Below, piece after piece: positions 45,768 to 58,147 of a stretch of 64,000 nucleotides of DNA (within the stretch, counting starts at the first letter, position 1; each line of letters starts with the position of its first letter). The notes under the pieces are model-generated. The model made no database searches. It was given only the letters and a program-made list of their open reading frames with translations, and was not told where the DNA came from. The DNA lies in the NCBI RefSeq assembly GCF_004354915.1, contig NZ_SMSI01000001.1, positions 1,612,001 through 1,676,000 of the forward strand. The letters run 5' to 3'. Both the position numbers and the translations under genes were made by a program. Source of the DNA: Pseudohoeflea suaedae (GTDB lineage Bacteria; Pseudomonadota; Alphaproteobacteria; Rhizobiales; Rhizobiaceae).

Positions 45768-47012
45768 ATGAGTGTTGCCGATAGCGCCGACGGACCTGGA
45801 CGGCTTCATGCCAGAATGGCGTTGGCGCGACGCAATGCACTTCTCCTTGCCGCGACCCAGGCTGTCGCCGGTTCCGCAAGCCCCATCTCGATTTCGCTCG
45901 GCGGTCTTGCCGGCTTCTATCTGCTGGGCGCCGACAAGTCGCTGGCAACCGCACCGGTCACCGGCTTCAATATCGGCGTGGCTTTCGGAGCATTGCCGGC
46001 AGCTTGGCTCATGCGCCAGATCGGCCGACGCTACGGTTTCATGACGGGGGCAGCCTCGCTGGCGCTGGGCGGGCTTGTTGCGGCGATCGCGCTGTTCCGC
46101 TCCGATTTCATCCTCTTCATCGTCGGCCTCGTCATCATCGGCATGGGCGCGGCCTTCACGCAGCAATATCGCTTTGCCGCCGCCGACGGCGCGCCGACCT
46201 CGTTCAAGGCTTCGGCCATCTCGTGGGTTCTCGCGGGCGGCGTTTTCGCAGCCATCATCGGCCCGCAGACTGTCATCTACACGCGCGAATTCTTCGCGCC
46301 GGTGAGCTTTGCCGGTTCGTTCCTCGCCATCCTGCCGCTGGCAGCGCTGTCGATCCTGATCCTGACGTTCCTCAAGATCCCGCAGGATACGGTGGCCGGT
46401 GACGAGGATCACGACGACAGGCCGGCGCGCCCGCTGCTCGCGGTCATCACCCAGCGCCGCTTCATCACTGCGATGATCTGCGGCATCGGCACCTATGCGC
46501 TGATGTCGTTCATGATGACCGGCGCGCCGCTCGCCATGGTCGGCTGCGGCTTCTCACCGAACCTCGCCACACTCGGCATCCAGTGGCACGTCATGGCGAT
46601 GTTTGCGCCGAGCTTCATCACCGGCCGGCTGATCCGCCGTTTCGGTCGCGACGTGATCACGGGGGTCGGCCTCCTGATTCTGCTCGGCTGCGCGATCGTT
46701 GCCCATGCGGGTATCGAGTTGTGGAACTTCTGGCTCGCGCTCATTCTTCTCGGTGTTGGCTGGAATTTCGGCTTCATCGGCGCGACCGCGATGGTCACAA
46801 GCACCTATCACGCCTCTGAAAGGAACGCCGTACAGGGCTTCCACGATGTCACCCTGTTCGGCTGCGTGGCGCTTTCATCGCTGATGTCCGGCAAGGTTCT
46901 CAACGCCTGGGGCTGGGAAACGTTGAGCATGACGTTCTGGCCGGTGGCGCTCTTCTGTCTGTCCGTTCTGGGCCTGCAGATGCTCTCCGACCGCCGCGCC
47001 GCCGCCCTCTGA
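45768..47012 (+). CDS. MFS transporter downstream of nusB
   Basis: 414-residue major facilitator with 12 helices, the loop 2-3 motif reading LMRQIGRRYGF. No substrate motif is recognised. It starts 11 nt after the nusB stop with AGGGA upstream, so it is probably in the same transcript. A GGGCGC / GCGCCC hairpin at 47068-47087 may end the operon. Confidence 0.88.
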   Translation: MSVADSADGPGRLHARMALARRNALLLAATQAVAGSASPISISLGGLAGFYLLGADKSLATAPVTGFNIGVAFGALPAAWLMRQIGRRYGFMTGAASLALGGLVAAIALFRSDFILFIVGLVIIGMGAAFTQQYRFAAADGAPTSFKASAISWVLAGGVFAAIIGPQTVIYTREFFAPVSFAGSFLAILPLAALSILILTFLKIPQDTVAGDEDHDDRPARPLLAVITQRRFITAMICGIGTYALMSFMMTGAPLAMVGCGFSPNLATLGIQWHVMAMFAPSFITGRLIRRFGRDVITGVGLLILLGCAIVAHAGIELWNFWLALILLGVGWNFGFIGATAMVTSTYHASERNAVQGFHDVTLFGCVALSSLMSGKVLNAWGWETLSMTFWPVALFCLSVLGLQMLSDRRAAAL

Positions 47013-47218
47013 CCTTCGACTGATCTTCATTCCAGTCCCTTTTCCCGCAAAATTGCACTGGCATCTCGGGCGCGCGAGGGTGCGCCCTTGACGATGTATA
47101 AGCCCTGCCGCAACATCCGCCCCGACACCTGGGAGTTGGGGCTCTTCCCAATTTCGCCAAATGTGTTTCTCGGCCGGGGGGACTAGAGAGACCGGCCGTC
47201 TTCTGGAGGAATGAACGC

Positions 47219-49363
<2,145 letters not shown>

Positions 49364-49380
49364 TACGGGGAGCTGAAAAG

Positions 49381-49416
49381 AAAACCCCCGCGGGAGAGAT
49401 CCGGCGGGGGTTTTTT
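49381..49416 (+). terminator. Rho-independent terminator of hppA
   Basis: 11-bp stem AAAACCCCCGC / GCGGGGGTTTT with a 12-nt loop and a T6 tail, 17 nt after the hppA stop; it also faces the convergent bamE. Confidence 0.92.
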
Positions 49417-49442
49417 ATGTCGGCTTGCGTCCGGCGGTCGCG

Positions 49443-49952
49443 TCAGCCGCCGGTGCCGAATATCGACTTTGCCACCGAGTTTGCGGTACCCGCACCACCG
49501 GCACCCTGCAGGATCTGCAGAATGAAGGTCTCGTCCTTGCTCGCAGTCGGCGTCGTGCGCGAGATCATGTCGAACGCCCTGCCGTCCTTGAGCGTGTAAT
49601 TGGCAATGTTGCTGACGGTGCCTTCCTCGTCGAAATAGACCGCCAGCACGTTCTGGTCGACGAGCTTGCTCTTCATGAAGGCGGCACCGCGAACGCGCTT
49701 CTGCGATATGTAGTAGAACACCTCGTTGTCGAAGGTCGCAGTGGTCGAGGGCGTGCCGAGAGACAGCAGAACCTGCTCGCGGCTGGAACCGACCGGTGTC
49801 AGTTCGAGCGCATTCTGGTCGATCACATAACCCTGATTGAAAACTTCCTTGGTCGTGCAGCCGGAAACCGCAACGGCCGAGATCGCGACCATTGCCGCGC
49901 CCAGGACCATGTTCCTGTCTGCTGCCTTGAAAAATCTATTCGTCAACGACAT
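49443..49952 (-). CDS. bamE: Outer-membrane assembly lipoprotein BamE
   Basis: 169-residue SmpA/OmlA-type lipoprotein of the BAM complex. The signal ends in a lipobox VAVSGC (Cys32). The BamE fold follows: GYVIDQNALELTPVGSSREQ, then LLSLGTPS and FDNEVFYYISQK. The ATG at 49952 abuts an AGGGGAG; a TTG two codons later (49946) has better spacing and may be the true start. Divergent from the ubiquinol-cytochrome c chaperone gene. Confidence 0.9.
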   Translation of the reverse strand: MSLTNRFFKAADRNMVLGAAMVAISAVAVSGCTTKEVFNQGYVIDQNALELTPVGSSREQVLLSLGTPSTTATFDNEVFYYISQKRVRGAAFMKSKLVDQNVLAVYFDEEGTVSNIANYTLKDGRAFDMISRTTPTASKDETFILQILQGAGGAGTANSVAKSIFGTGG

Positions 49953-50104
49953 CTCCCCTGGGGCGTACGCAGCGCTATCAAAATCCCGATTCCGAGGGGC
50001 ACGGGAACGGCCATTGCCTTTTGCGCCCCATTCGGTAAACCAGCTTCCGTCCCGATGCAACTGTGGCCGGACAGCGCTACCCAACTGCCATAAAAGGCAA
50101 TTTG

Positions 50105-50689
50105 ATGATCTTCTCGCTATTTCAACGAAAAAAATCCAACCGTCAGGTGATCGAACGCCAGTACGAGCTGATCACCAACGCCGCCCGTCGGCCGGTATTT
50201 TATGCGTCGATGGATGTGCCCGATACGGTAATGGGGCGCTTCGAGATGATCTCGGTCCACCTGATCCTCTATCTCAGGGCATCCAACAAGGCCGGCGAGA
50301 CCGCTGCCCGGATCGCCCAGGAAATCGTGGATGCCTTCTTCGAGGATGTGGACCATTCGATCCGCGAACTGGGAATCGGCGACACCTCGGTTCCCAAGCG
50401 GATGAAGAAGTTCAGCCATATGTTCTATGGTCGCGCCAAGAGCTACGAGGAAGCGATCGCGGCAGGCGATGCCGATGCGCTGGCGGCAGCCTTGGGACGC
50501 AACATTCACCCGGAGGCAGGTGACGCAAGGCCTGCCATGACGGCGCTCGCGCGTTACATGGTGGAGACGAACGGAATACTCGCCGAGGTATCCGCAGCCG
50601 AATTCGAGGCTGGACGTGTGACGTTTCCCGATGCCGGCCCCGACACGGGCCCGGATACCCATAACGCGGAAAACAGCCGGAAGGCTTGA
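50105..50689 (+). CDS. Ubiquinol-cytochrome c chaperone family protein
   Basis: 194 residues related to yeast Cbp3, which assists cytochrome bc1 assembly. The helical core carries the family pattern around ARRPVFYASMDVPDTVMGRF and DHSIRELGIGDTSVPKRMK. The start MIFSLFQRKK at 50105 is typical of alphaproteobacterial members. The DUF177 gene follows by 5 nt, and this pairing upstream of plsX is usual in the order. Confidence 0.9.
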   Translation: MIFSLFQRKKSNRQVIERQYELITNAARRPVFYASMDVPDTVMGRFEMISVHLILYLRASNKAGETAARIAQEIVDAFFEDVDHSIRELGIGDTSVPKRMKKFSHMFYGRAKSYEEAIAAGDADALAAALGRNIHPEAGDARPAMTALARYMVETNGILAEVSAAEFEAGRVTFPDAGPDTGPDTHNAENSRKA

Positions 50690-50694
50690 GAGAT

Positions 50695-51252
50695 ATGACG
50701 ACCGAGAAACAAGCATACAGTTACAAGGTCCGAGTCGGCCATGTCGCTGCCAATCCGATCACCGTGACCTTCGAGGCCGATGAGGCCGAACGCAGGGAGA
50801 TCGCCAGGATATGGGATGTGCCTGCGGTCGAATCCTTCTCCGGCGAGGCCTCCGTTGCCCGCTGGAAGCGTGACGGCGTGCGCGTCAAGGGCGAGGTCAA
50901 GGTCCGTATCGTGCAGGAATGCGTGGTGACGCTCGAACCGGTGGAACAGGACATCGCGGAACGTTTCGAGGCGCTTTTCGTGCCGGAAAATTCCCGGCTT
51001 GCCCGTCAGGATACGACCGACGGAGAGCTCGTGGTCGATCCCGAGGGAGCCGATATCCCCGAGACCTTCACCGGCGATTCGATCGATCTGGGAGCCGTCG
51101 CGGCCGAATTCGCGGCGCTTGCCATTGATCCCTATCCGCGCAAGGAAGGCGTCGAATTCGAGGGATTCATCGAATCCGATCCCGCCGAGGACAAGAAGGA
51201 ATCGCCCTTTGCGGTCCTCAAATTCGCCAAGCCCGGGAATGAAGGCGAGTGA
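50695..51252 (+). CDS. DUF177 (YceD-like) protein
   Basis: 185 residues of the DUF177 family, associated with large ribosomal subunit/23S rRNA accumulation in other bacteria. The conserved core is VRIVQECVVTLEPVEQDI, with the acidic SIDLGAVAAEFAALAIDPYPRK block near the C-terminus. The rpmF gene that often follows in gamma- and betaproteobacteria is absent here; plsX follows after 216 nt with no gene in between. Confidence 0.9.
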   Translation: MTTEKQAYSYKVRVGHVAANPITVTFEADEAERREIARIWDVPAVESFSGEASVARWKRDGVRVKGEVKVRIVQECVVTLEPVEQDIAERFEALFVPENSRLARQDTTDGELVVDPEGADIPETFTGDSIDLGAVAAEFAALAIDPYPRKEGVEFEGFIESDPAEDKKESPFAVLKFAKPGNEGE

Positions 51253-51468
51253 TCCGGGCGTTGCGGCCGCTTTCCACAAAGCGGTTGTGCGGCAGATGAA
51301 AACGGGTATTTTCTGCGCGCTCGTTCAAAGTGCGCGCCACCCTGGCGCGAAACGGCCGGGACACGTCGGCAAGAGGGACGCCGTTTTGCACGCCGCTCAC
51401 CGGCCGGGCTTGGAAAACGGACATTCGAGAATTAACATCTGCTTTAATGCAGGGGAGAAGTAGGGCGC

Positions 51469-52536
51469 GTGGTACGCATTTCAGTGGATTTGATGGGAGG
51501 TGACCACGGACCGTCGGTCACGATTCCCGGTGCGGCCCTGGCGCTCGAGCGCCATCCCGATATCCGTTTCGTCCTTCATGGTCTTGCCGCCGAGTGCGAA
51601 CCCATTCTTGAAAAGTACCAGCCGCTCAAGCAGGCCTCCACCTTCGTGCCCGCCGAAATGGCCGTGGCGATGGATGAAAAACCGAGCCAGGCGCTGCGTC
51701 AGGGCCGCTACCGTTCCTCCATGTGGCGCGCCATCGAGAGCGTGAAGAACGGCGATGCCGATGTCTGCATTTCCGCCGGAAACACCGGTGCGCTGATGGC
51801 GATGTCGAAATTCTGCCTGCGCACGATGGCCAATATCGAGCGCCCGGCGATCGCCGCGATCTGGCCGACGATGCGCGGCGAATCCATTGTTCTGGACGTC
51901 GGTGCCACGGTGGGCGCCGATGCCCAGCAGCTCATCGATTTCGCGATGATGGGAGCCGCCATGTCGCGCGCGCTCTTCGCCATCGAGCGCCCGAGCATCG
52001 GTCTGCTCAATGTCGGCGTCGAGGAGATCAAGGGCAATGAGGAGGTCAAGGAGGCCGGCCGTCTCATTCGCGAGGCCAACATGCCCAATCTGGCCTATCA
52101 TGGATTCGTCGAGGGCGACGACCTGGGCAAGGGCACGGTGGACGTGGTCGTGACCGAAGGCTTCGTCGGCAATATCGCGCTCAAGACCGCCGAGGGCACG
52201 GCGCGCCAGATCGCTCAATATCTGCGCTCGGCGATGTCGCGCACCTGGACGGCCAAGCTGGGCTATCTGCTGGCCAAGGGCGCCTTCGACCGCCTGCGCG
52301 AAAAGATGGACCCGGGAAAAGTCAATGGCGGGGTGTTTCTCGGCCTTAATGGTGTCGTGATCAAGTCGCATGGCGGTGCGGATGCCGACGGCTTCGCCAA
52401 CGCCGTCGATGTCGGTTTCGACATGGCGCGCGAAGGGCTGAAAGCCCGCATCGAGCACGATCTCAATTTCTACCACTCCCGGCGCGTCGGCGCTTCCGAT
52501 GCCGATACGAAGAGTGGCGAGCAGGACAAGGCGTAA
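51469..52536 (+). CDS. plsX: Phosphate acyltransferase PlsX
   Basis: 355 residues. Converts acyl-ACP to acyl-phosphate for membrane phospholipid synthesis. N-terminus [14 protein letters not shown] and the [11 protein letters not shown] loop are diagnostic. The start is GTG 51469 with AGGGGAG upstream, giving the standard N-terminus. Its stop shares a base with the fabH start (TAATG), so translation is coupled. Confidence 0.95.
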   Translation: MVRISVDLMGGDHGPSVTIPGAALALERHPDIRFVLHGLAAECEPILEKYQPLKQASTFVPAEMAVAMDEKPSQALRQGRYRSSMWRAIESVKNGDADVCISAGNTGALMAMSKFCLRTMANIERPAIAAIWPTMRGESIVLDVGATVGADAQQLIDFAMMGAAMSRALFAIERPSIGLLNVGVEEIKGNEEVKEAGRLIREANMPNLAYHGFVEGDDLGKGTVDVVVTEGFVGNIALKTAEGTARQIAQYLRSAMSRTWTAKLGYLLAKGAFDRLREKMDPGKVNGGVFLGLNGVVIKSHGGADADGFANAVDVGFDMAREGLKARIEHDLNFYHSRRVGASDADTKSGEQDKA

Positions 52537-53507
52537 TGATCAGGTCAGTAATTTGCGGGTACGGGGCTGCCCTGCCGAAAAAGGCGATGGCGAACTCCGA
52601 GATCGAGGGCATCGTCGAAACCAGCGACGAATGGATTGCCCAGAGAACCGGCATCCGCCAGCGTTACATTGCCGACGAAACCGAGACCACGGCATCGCTC
52701 GGCGAGGCTGCGGCCCGCCAGGCGCTCGATCGCGCCGGCCTGACCGCCGACGACATCGATCTGATCATCGTCGCGACCTCGACGCCCGACAACACCTTCC
52801 CGGCGACCGCGGTGAATATCCAGAACCGCCTCGGCATGCATCACGGTGCGGCCTTCGATGTGCAGGCTGTCTGCTCGGGCTTCATCTTCGCGCTGACGAC
52901 CGCCAACAACTATGTCCTGAGCGGAATGGCCCGGCGCGTGCTGGTCATTGGTGCGGAAACCTTCTCCCGCATTCTCGACTGGACCGACCGCACCACCTGC
53001 GTGCTCTTCGGCGACGGTGCCGGCGCGGTGATCATCGAGGCGCGCGAAGGCGAGGGCGTCACCTCGGATCGCGGCATCCTGACCGCCCATCTGCGCTCGG
53101 ACGGCGCCCACAAGGACAAGCTTTACGTCGATGGCGGTCCGTCCTCCACCGGAACCGTGGGCCAGTTGCGCATGCAGGGCAGGGAAGTCTTCAAGCACGC
53201 GGTCGGCATGATCACGGATGTCATCGAAGCCGCCTATGATGCCACCGGCCTGTCGTCGGAGGATATCGACTGGTTCGTGCCCCACCAGGCCAATCGCCGC
53301 ATCATCGAGGCCTCCGCGAAGAAGCTCGGAATTGCCGATGAGAAGGTGGTCCTGACGGTCGACAAGCACGGCAACACCTCTGCCGCTTCGATCCCGCTGG
53401 CCCTCAACGAGGCTGCATCCGCAGGCAAGATCAAGGAAGGCGATCTCGTTCTGCTCGAAGCCATGGGCGGCGGCTTTACCTGGGGTTCGGTGCTCGTCCG
53501 CTGGTAA
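52536..53507 (+). CDS. fabH: 3-oxoacyl-ACP synthase III
   Basis: 323-residue KAS III that starts fatty-acid chains by condensing acetyl-CoA with malonyl-ACP. Catalytic triad visible: Cys113 in VQAVCSGF, His in [10 protein letters not shown], Asn in HGNTSAAS. The N-terminus has [12 protein letters not shown]. Directly coupled to plsX, the standard lipid operon. Confidence 0.96.
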   Translation: MIRSVICGYGAALPKKAMANSEIEGIVETSDEWIAQRTGIRQRYIADETETTASLGEAAARQALDRAGLTADDIDLIIVATSTPDNTFPATAVNIQNRLGMHHGAAFDVQAVCSGFIFALTTANNYVLSGMARRVLVIGAETFSRILDWTDRTTCVLFGDGAGAVIIEAREGEGVTSDRGILTAHLRSDGAHKDKLYVDGGPSSTGTVGQLRMQGREVFKHAVGMITDVIEAAYDATGLSSEDIDWFVPHQANRRIIEASAKKLGIADEKVVLTVDKHGNTSAASIPLALNEAASAGKIKEGDLVLLEAMGGGFTWGSVLVRW

Positions 53508-53704
53508 CGGCGCGCCGTTCATCCGCCTCTGTGACCCGAAACGGGATGTGATCGGCGCGATTTTCATTTTGCGTTGACACTGGCGGCCGCGCTTTTTTCC
53601 GCCACTGGCCCAATGGTGTCAGTGGGTTACTTGACCTCGGCAGACATGGCTCCTAAAGTTGAATCCGGCTGTTTCGATGGGGAGCAGCACGGTGGCAGGG
53701 ATTC

Positions 53705-54022
53705 ATGACTGGTAAAACCGTAACACGCGCTGATCTCGCCGAAGCCGTATTTCGGAAGGTCGGGCTTTCGCGGACCGAGTCTGCGGAATTGGTCGAGATG
53801 GTCATCGACGAAGTCTGCAACGCCATTGTGCGGGGCGACAGCGTCAAGCTTTCCTCCTTCGCGACGTTTCAGGTGCGCGACAAGAAGGAACGCATCGGCC
53901 GAAACCCCAAGACCGGTGAGGAAGTGCCGATTTCTCCTCGTCGCGTCATGACCTTCAAGGCTTCGAACGTTCTCAAGAACCGGGTCCTCAAGGGACATCA
54001 GAAGAGCAAGCCGAAGGGCTGA
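53705..54022 (+). CDS. ihfA: Integration host factor alpha subunit
   Basis: 105-residue HU/IHF-fold DNA-bending protein. Signatures: [16 protein letters not shown], then [17 protein letters not shown] and [17 protein letters not shown], where the Pro-containing beta arm intercalates DNA. IHF helps sigma-54 promoters, recombination and replication. ATG 53705 is preceded by GGCAGGGATTC. Followed by merR. Confidence 0.95.
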   Translation: MTGKTVTRADLAEAVFRKVGLSRTESAELVEMVIDEVCNAIVRGDSVKLSSFATFQVRDKKERIGRNPKTGEEVPISPRRVMTFKASNVLKNRVLKGHQKSKPKG

Positions 54023-54075
54023 ACGCCCTTTGGGGCCGCCCGCCGGCCGTGTCGCGCTCGCAAGCGGGCCGGAAA

Positions 54076-54096
54076 CCCGGGACTTTGCGTCCCGGG
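54076..54096 (+). terminator. Hairpin after ihfA
   Basis: 8-bp stem CCCGGGAC / GTCCCGGG with a TTTGC loop; no T-run follows, so it may be a pause or a weak terminator. Confidence 0.45.
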
Positions 54097-54276
54097 GCAC
54101 TTGATATTTAGCCCGCAAATCGTTGCAATGGCGCATTCTTTGCCAAGCTGAGTGATTCGTTCGCCTGACCGTTTCACCTTGAGGTGCAAACGGATCGGAT
54201 CGGCAAGCGACCGAATTCATTTACGCATTTCGATTTTGCCGATTACGTCAAAATCAAAATCGCTCTAGGGGATGAG

Positions 54277-54816
54277 ATGGACAAGAGCGCGGACGCGTTT
54301 CGTACGATTTCGGAAGTAGCCGAGGACCTGGATCTTCCGCAGCATGTTCTTCGCTTCTGGGAGACGCGTTTCAGCCAGATCAAGCCGATGAAGCGCGGCG
54401 GCGGCCGTCGCTATTATCGGCCGGAGGATGTCGAACTGCTCAAGGGCATCCGGCACCTGCTCTACGATCAGGGTTACACGATCAAGGGCGTCCAGAAGCT
54501 TCTCAAGCAAAACGGAAACAAGTTCGTCGTCGCCATCGGCTCGGGCGATGCGAGCGCCTTCGAGGCGCTGGCCAAGGGCATGCCGGACGAACCTGAAAGG
54601 GTGGCGCCTGCCGTTGCGGAGGACGATCAGATTCTCGGCAAGGCCAAGGCCCCGGTATCGCGCCGCTTTTTCAGCCGCGGTGGCGACGAGAAGACGGTGG
54701 CCGCGGGCGAGGGGCGGGGAACCGGTGCGCCGGTCTCCAGCGAGGACCGGGCGCTGCTGCAGGAGGCGCTCTACGACCTCTTGGAATGCAAGCGGCTTCT
54801 CGACCAGGTTCGCTGA
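54277..54816 (+). CDS. MerR-family regulator downstream of ihfA
   Basis: 179 residues. The winged HTH ([40 protein letters not shown]) is followed by a tail with no metal-binding cysteine pattern. This MerR gene follows ihfA across alphaproteobacteria; its targets are unknown to me. ATG 54277 has AGGGGA 5 nt upstream; the longer frame from 54184 is not needed. Confidence 0.9.
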   Translation: MDKSADAFRTISEVAEDLDLPQHVLRFWETRFSQIKPMKRGGGRRYYRPEDVELLKGIRHLLYDQGYTIKGVQKLLKQNGNKFVVAIGSGDASAFEALAKGMPDEPERVAPAVAEDDQILGKAKAPVSRRFFSRGGDEKTVAAGEGRGTGAPVSSEDRALLQEALYDLLECKRLLDQVR

Positions 54817-54841
54817 CGGCAATGCCCGTCGAGGCGTGCGC

Positions 54842-55045
54842 TTACTGAAGCAGTCTGTCGCGGGCGCGCCTGGCTTCGGCAAGCGCCAGTTCAAGTGTTC
54901 CCTGAGCCTCGAGAAGTCCCTTTTCACGCGCCATGGCAACGGCCATGTCGAGCTGCATCATCATCATCGCAAGGCGCTGCAACTCGGTCTGCGTCGCATG
55001 GCTGACGGTTCCCACGATAGGATGGACAGGCTGTGACTTCTTCAT
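54842..55045 (-). CDS. Small coiled-coil protein coupled to a LysR gene
   Basis: 67 residues, almost wholly helical with hydrophobic heptads (TELQRLAMMMMQLDMAVAMA, then LELALAEARRARDRLLQ). No recognised family. Its start overlaps the stop of the LysR gene by 4 bp, so it is co-translated; it may be a partner of that regulator or of the product of a target gene. Confidence 0.7.
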   Translation of the reverse strand: MKKSQPVHPIVGTVSHATQTELQRLAMMMMQLDMAVAMAREKGLLEAQGTLELALAEARRARDRLLQ

Positions 55046-56040
55046 CGCTTCGCCGTGAACCCTTCGAAATAGTCACGCAGGTCTTCGCGGTCGAATTCCC
55101 TTTCTATCGTCGCCGGTGACATCAGTTCCTTGCCGAACCACGGATATTTCCGTTCATCGAAACTGGTCTTGAGGAAGTCGATGAATTGCTGATGGCGCAC
55201 CGACTTCTTGGTTTCAGGGTGCGTCGCAAGCCAGATTTCGGTGCGGAAGTTGATGCCGAAGTCGAGCGCGACCACATCGCCTCCGATCGCCCGGGCATAA
55301 TTCGGCATCATCCCGATGCCGGCACCCTTGGTGATCGCCCAGTAATGGGCCGAGGAGAAATTCGTCTTCAGCCGGACCATCCGGCTGGCGATCTCGGGAT
55401 TGAAGATCCTGTCGAGATTGTAGCCCTGCAGCTGTTCCGTTTCCTGCTCGACGACCCGGTGTGAGGCGAGTTCGCTCAACGAGGTGGGCGCGCCGTGCCG
55501 GTCGATGTAGCTCTGCGAGGCAAAGGGAACGAGATGCAGGTAGCCCAGTCTCACGACATCGAGTTCCGGGCGCTCCGGCTTGACGAGCTGGATGGAGATG
55601 TCCGCCTCGAGCCGCATCACGTCCACCGAGCGCATGGCGCATTGAAGCTCGACGCGGCTCTGGTTCTGCGTCGTCTCCATATAGTCGACGATCTTCGGCG
55701 TCAGCCAGAAGGTTCCCAGTCCTTCGGTGATGGCCACCCGCACCGGTCCCCTGGCATTCTCCTTCGCTGCCTGCGCCACTTTCAGCATGTCCGCCATCGA
55801 GTTCTCGACGTCGCGGGCCGCCTGCATGACGCGGCGCCCCTCCGGCGTCAGGCGTACGCCGTCCGCCTCGCGATAAAGCAACGGATAGCCAAGAATGTCT
55901 TCGAGCCGTGAGATGATGCGGCGAATGGTGTTGACCGCTTGTCCGGTCTCCTCCGCCGTCTTTCTGAAACTTGCAGTCTGCGCCACCACCAACAGCGTGC
56001 GGATGCTGTTCCAGTCGACGTTACGCAAAAGGTGTTCCAT
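55042..56040 (-). CDS. LysR-family transcriptional regulator
   Basis: 332 residues. N-terminal HTH (WNSIRTLLVVAQTASFRKTAEE, then VNTIRRIISRLEDILG) and a LysR effector domain with an extended C-terminus (SPATIEREFDREDLRDY). ATG 56040 (MEHLLRNVDW) has GGAG about 10 nt upstream; the frame continues to 56061. It is divergent from the GNAT-fusion gene with about 90 nt between starts, so it probably regulates that gene and itself. I cannot tell which named LysR this is. Confidence 0.88.
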   Translation of the reverse strand: MEHLLRNVDWNSIRTLLVVAQTASFRKTAEETGQAVNTIRRIISRLEDILGYPLLYREADGVRLTPEGRRVMQAARDVENSMADMLKVAQAAKENARGPVRVAITEGLGTFWLTPKIVDYMETTQNQSRVELQCAMRSVDVMRLEADISIQLVKPERPELDVVRLGYLHLVPFASQSYIDRHGAPTSLSELASHRVVEQETEQLQGYNLDRIFNPEIASRMVRLKTNFSSAHYWAITKGAGIGMMPNYARAIGGDVVALDFGINFRTEIWLATHPETKKSVRHQQFIDFLKTSFDERKYPWFGKELMSPATIEREFDREDLRDYFEGFTAKR

Positions 56041-56100
56041 CGGTGGAACGCTCCGTCTCAAACTTGACCAAAGCCATGCCGGCTTTGTAGCGCTAGTTTA

Positions 56101-56123
56101 CACCCCAACAACCTTAGGGGGTG
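56101..56123 (+). promoter_or_regulatory. Inverted repeat enclosing the Shine-Dalgarno of the GNAT gene
   Basis: CACCCC (56101-56106) and GGGGTG (56118-56123) around an 11-nt loop. The second arm contains the AGGGGG ribosome site, 7 nt before ATG 56129. It could fold in RNA to hide the site, or be a DNA operator for the divergent LysR protein. Confidence 0.5.
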
Positions 56124-56128
56124 CTAAT

Positions 56129-57337
56129 ATGCAGGTCTTACAAGAAGATAGTTTTTCTCATCCTATTGCAAGTTTGCGAAATGCAATCAGTAGCAGTACC
56201 AACAGCGGTGACAAGCTCGCACGGGCGGCCGCGCTCGTCTCCGTCTCCAACCGGATGCGACACGAGGACGTGCCGCGATTGCTGGATGCCGCTGGCGCCG
56301 TCATCGGGCAACTGGCCTCTGTCCAGACCGTCATTCGCATTGCTGATACGAATCCGGATGCCGTGTGGATCTTTTCACGCAAGGGCAGGGATCGCGCCGA
56401 GGGATTTGTCGCAACCCTCCTGCTCAACGAGGCTGGCCGCGTCGCGCTTTTCGACGGCTCACTCGATCTCCTCGATCCGCAGGCCGAATACCTCGCGGCT
56501 CAGCATGAAAGCCCCGCCGTCATCTATGTATGGGCGAGTTATACGCCCGGCCTGATGGCCGCTGGTATCCCGCGCGTCTTCGACCGATTCGACAGCCCGC
56601 ATTATGCCCGGGCCGACATTGTCTCGACCTCGTTCACGCTGCGCGGCCACAGGGCAATGATCAATCGCGGCTTCGAAAAAGGGGTGGAATTCGACGGCAA
56701 GCGGCTCGAACAATTCTACATCCTCAAGCGTTCACCGCAGTCGCTGGCGGCTTCGGAGCCTCGCTACGCCAATCACGACAAGTCACTGCATCCCACCGGC
56801 ATTCGCGTCGTCAACGGTTTCGACGACATGATGCGTGTGGCGGCGATCCGCTCGGCGGTCTTCATCGGCGAGCAGTCCTGTCCCTTCGACGAGGAATTCG
56901 ACGGCAACGATCTCGCTGCCACCCACCTTCTCGCTTTCGTCGACAACGAACCCGCAGGCTGCATGCGCATCCGCTTCTTCGGAGAGTTCGCGAAGATGGA
57001 GCGTCTGGCCGTGCGCAAGGAGTTCCGGAATACGCGAACGGCCTTCGACCTGGTGCGCGCGAGCGTCGAACTGTGCCGGGACAAGGGCTATCGCCGGCTC
57101 TATGGCCATGCGCGGGAGGACTATCTGCGCTTCTGGCAGCATTTCGGCTTCAAGGTGAAGGAGAACGGCGCGCCCTTCACCTTCTCCGATCATTCCTTCG
57201 TCGAGATGGTCGAGGAGGTCGAGCCTTCGGCGAAAGCTGTCAGGATATCCGACGGACCCTATCGGATCATCCGCCCCGAGGGGGCCTGGCACGTGCCCGG
57301 ACCGCTCGAGCGGTCGGCAGATCGTGGAGCGGCATGA
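56129..57337 (+). CDS. GNAT acyltransferase with an unrecognised N-terminal half
   Basis: 402 residues. The C-terminal part (about 215-380) is a GNAT domain: AAIRSAVFIGEQSCPFDEEF, LAFVDNEPAGCMRIRFF, the acyl-CoA loop region VRKEFRNTRTAFDLV and a LRFWQHFGFK strand. The N-terminal 200 residues (starting MQVLQEDSFSHPIASLRNA) form no family I know; they include GRVALFDGSLDLLDPQAEY and RVFDRFDSPHY. The first ATG with a good ribosome site is 56129; the frame runs further upstream into the divergent LysR control region. Substrate unknown. Confidence 0.82.
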   Translation: MQVLQEDSFSHPIASLRNAISSSTNSGDKLARAAALVSVSNRMRHEDVPRLLDAAGAVIGQLASVQTVIRIADTNPDAVWIFSRKGRDRAEGFVATLLLNEAGRVALFDGSLDLLDPQAEYLAAQHESPAVIYVWASYTPGLMAAGIPRVFDRFDSPHYARADIVSTSFTLRGHRAMINRGFEKGVEFDGKRLEQFYILKRSPQSLAASEPRYANHDKSLHPTGIRVVNGFDDMMRVAAIRSAVFIGEQSCPFDEEFDGNDLAATHLLAFVDNEPAGCMRIRFFGEFAKMERLAVRKEFRNTRTAFDLVRASVELCRDKGYRRLYGHAREDYLRFWQHFGFKVKENGAPFTFSDHSFVEMVEEVEPSAKAVRISDGPYRIIRPEGAWHVPGPLERSADRGAA

Positions 57338-57372
57338 AGGATAGGTAGTTCTAGCTGGATTGGTAATATGAT

Positions 57373-57651
57373 ATGACTACGCAGACGACCAATGCCGATG
57401 TCTTTGCCTGGATGATACGCACGCTGGTGTCGTGTCGTCGGGAAGCTGAAAAGATGGGACTCGAAGATCTTTCGCAGTTGATCAATCTCGCGATCTTTCA
57501 GACTGCGCTGGATTGGGAGGGAATCGACCCGGCGCCGTCCGGGAAGAACGATCATCTGGAAAGTCTGCTGAGACTCAAGATGAAACTCGCTTATTCGCAG
57601 ACCGACGAGAACGTCGTGGTTCTGAATTCGAAAACCGCCGGGGAGGTCTGA
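57373..57651 (+). CDS. Small hypothetical protein after the GNAT gene
   Basis: 92 residues (MTTQTTNADVFAWMIRTLVS at the start), mostly helical, with no signal or membrane segment and no family I recognise. It starts 35 nt after the GNAT stop on the same strand and may share its transcript. The ribosome site is weak, so support is moderate. Confidence 0.6.
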   Translation: MTTQTTNADVFAWMIRTLVSCRREAEKMGLEDLSQLINLAIFQTALDWEGIDPAPSGKNDHLESLLRLKMKLAYSQTDENVVVLNSKTAGEV

Positions 57652-57886
57652 TTCTCTGCGGTTGGCCGGGCGGGCGCAGGGTTGACGCCTCCGATTGCAC
57701 GGAACGCGCCCGTCCGGTTCTCATGCAGTGCGCGACCGTGCGCATCGGTCGCCGTCTGTTTACGTATCATCTGCCGCGGTGGATCTCGCCGGGCGGTGCG
57801 GATCACTGAAATCGCCGGCCTCTACGTATTTTCGTGCTGGTGGGCCTTGCGCCCTCAGGCTCCATCATTTACAGCCAATCCCGGTT

Positions 57887-57963
<77 letters not shown>

Positions 57964-58147
57964 TTTCCTTCCCCCGATTTTTCCCTTTCAGTCCCGCCGC
58001 CCTCGCGGCTTCTCAGGTGTCAAGCGCGCCTCTTGCCGCTGTGCGGTCGGCGGCGCGGGCAGTCGTGTCGTCTCCAATGAAAAACACCCCGGATGTTGCC
58101 ATCCGGGGTGTGATTGCGTCCGGACGCTGGTGCGTCCAGTGGGTCGG

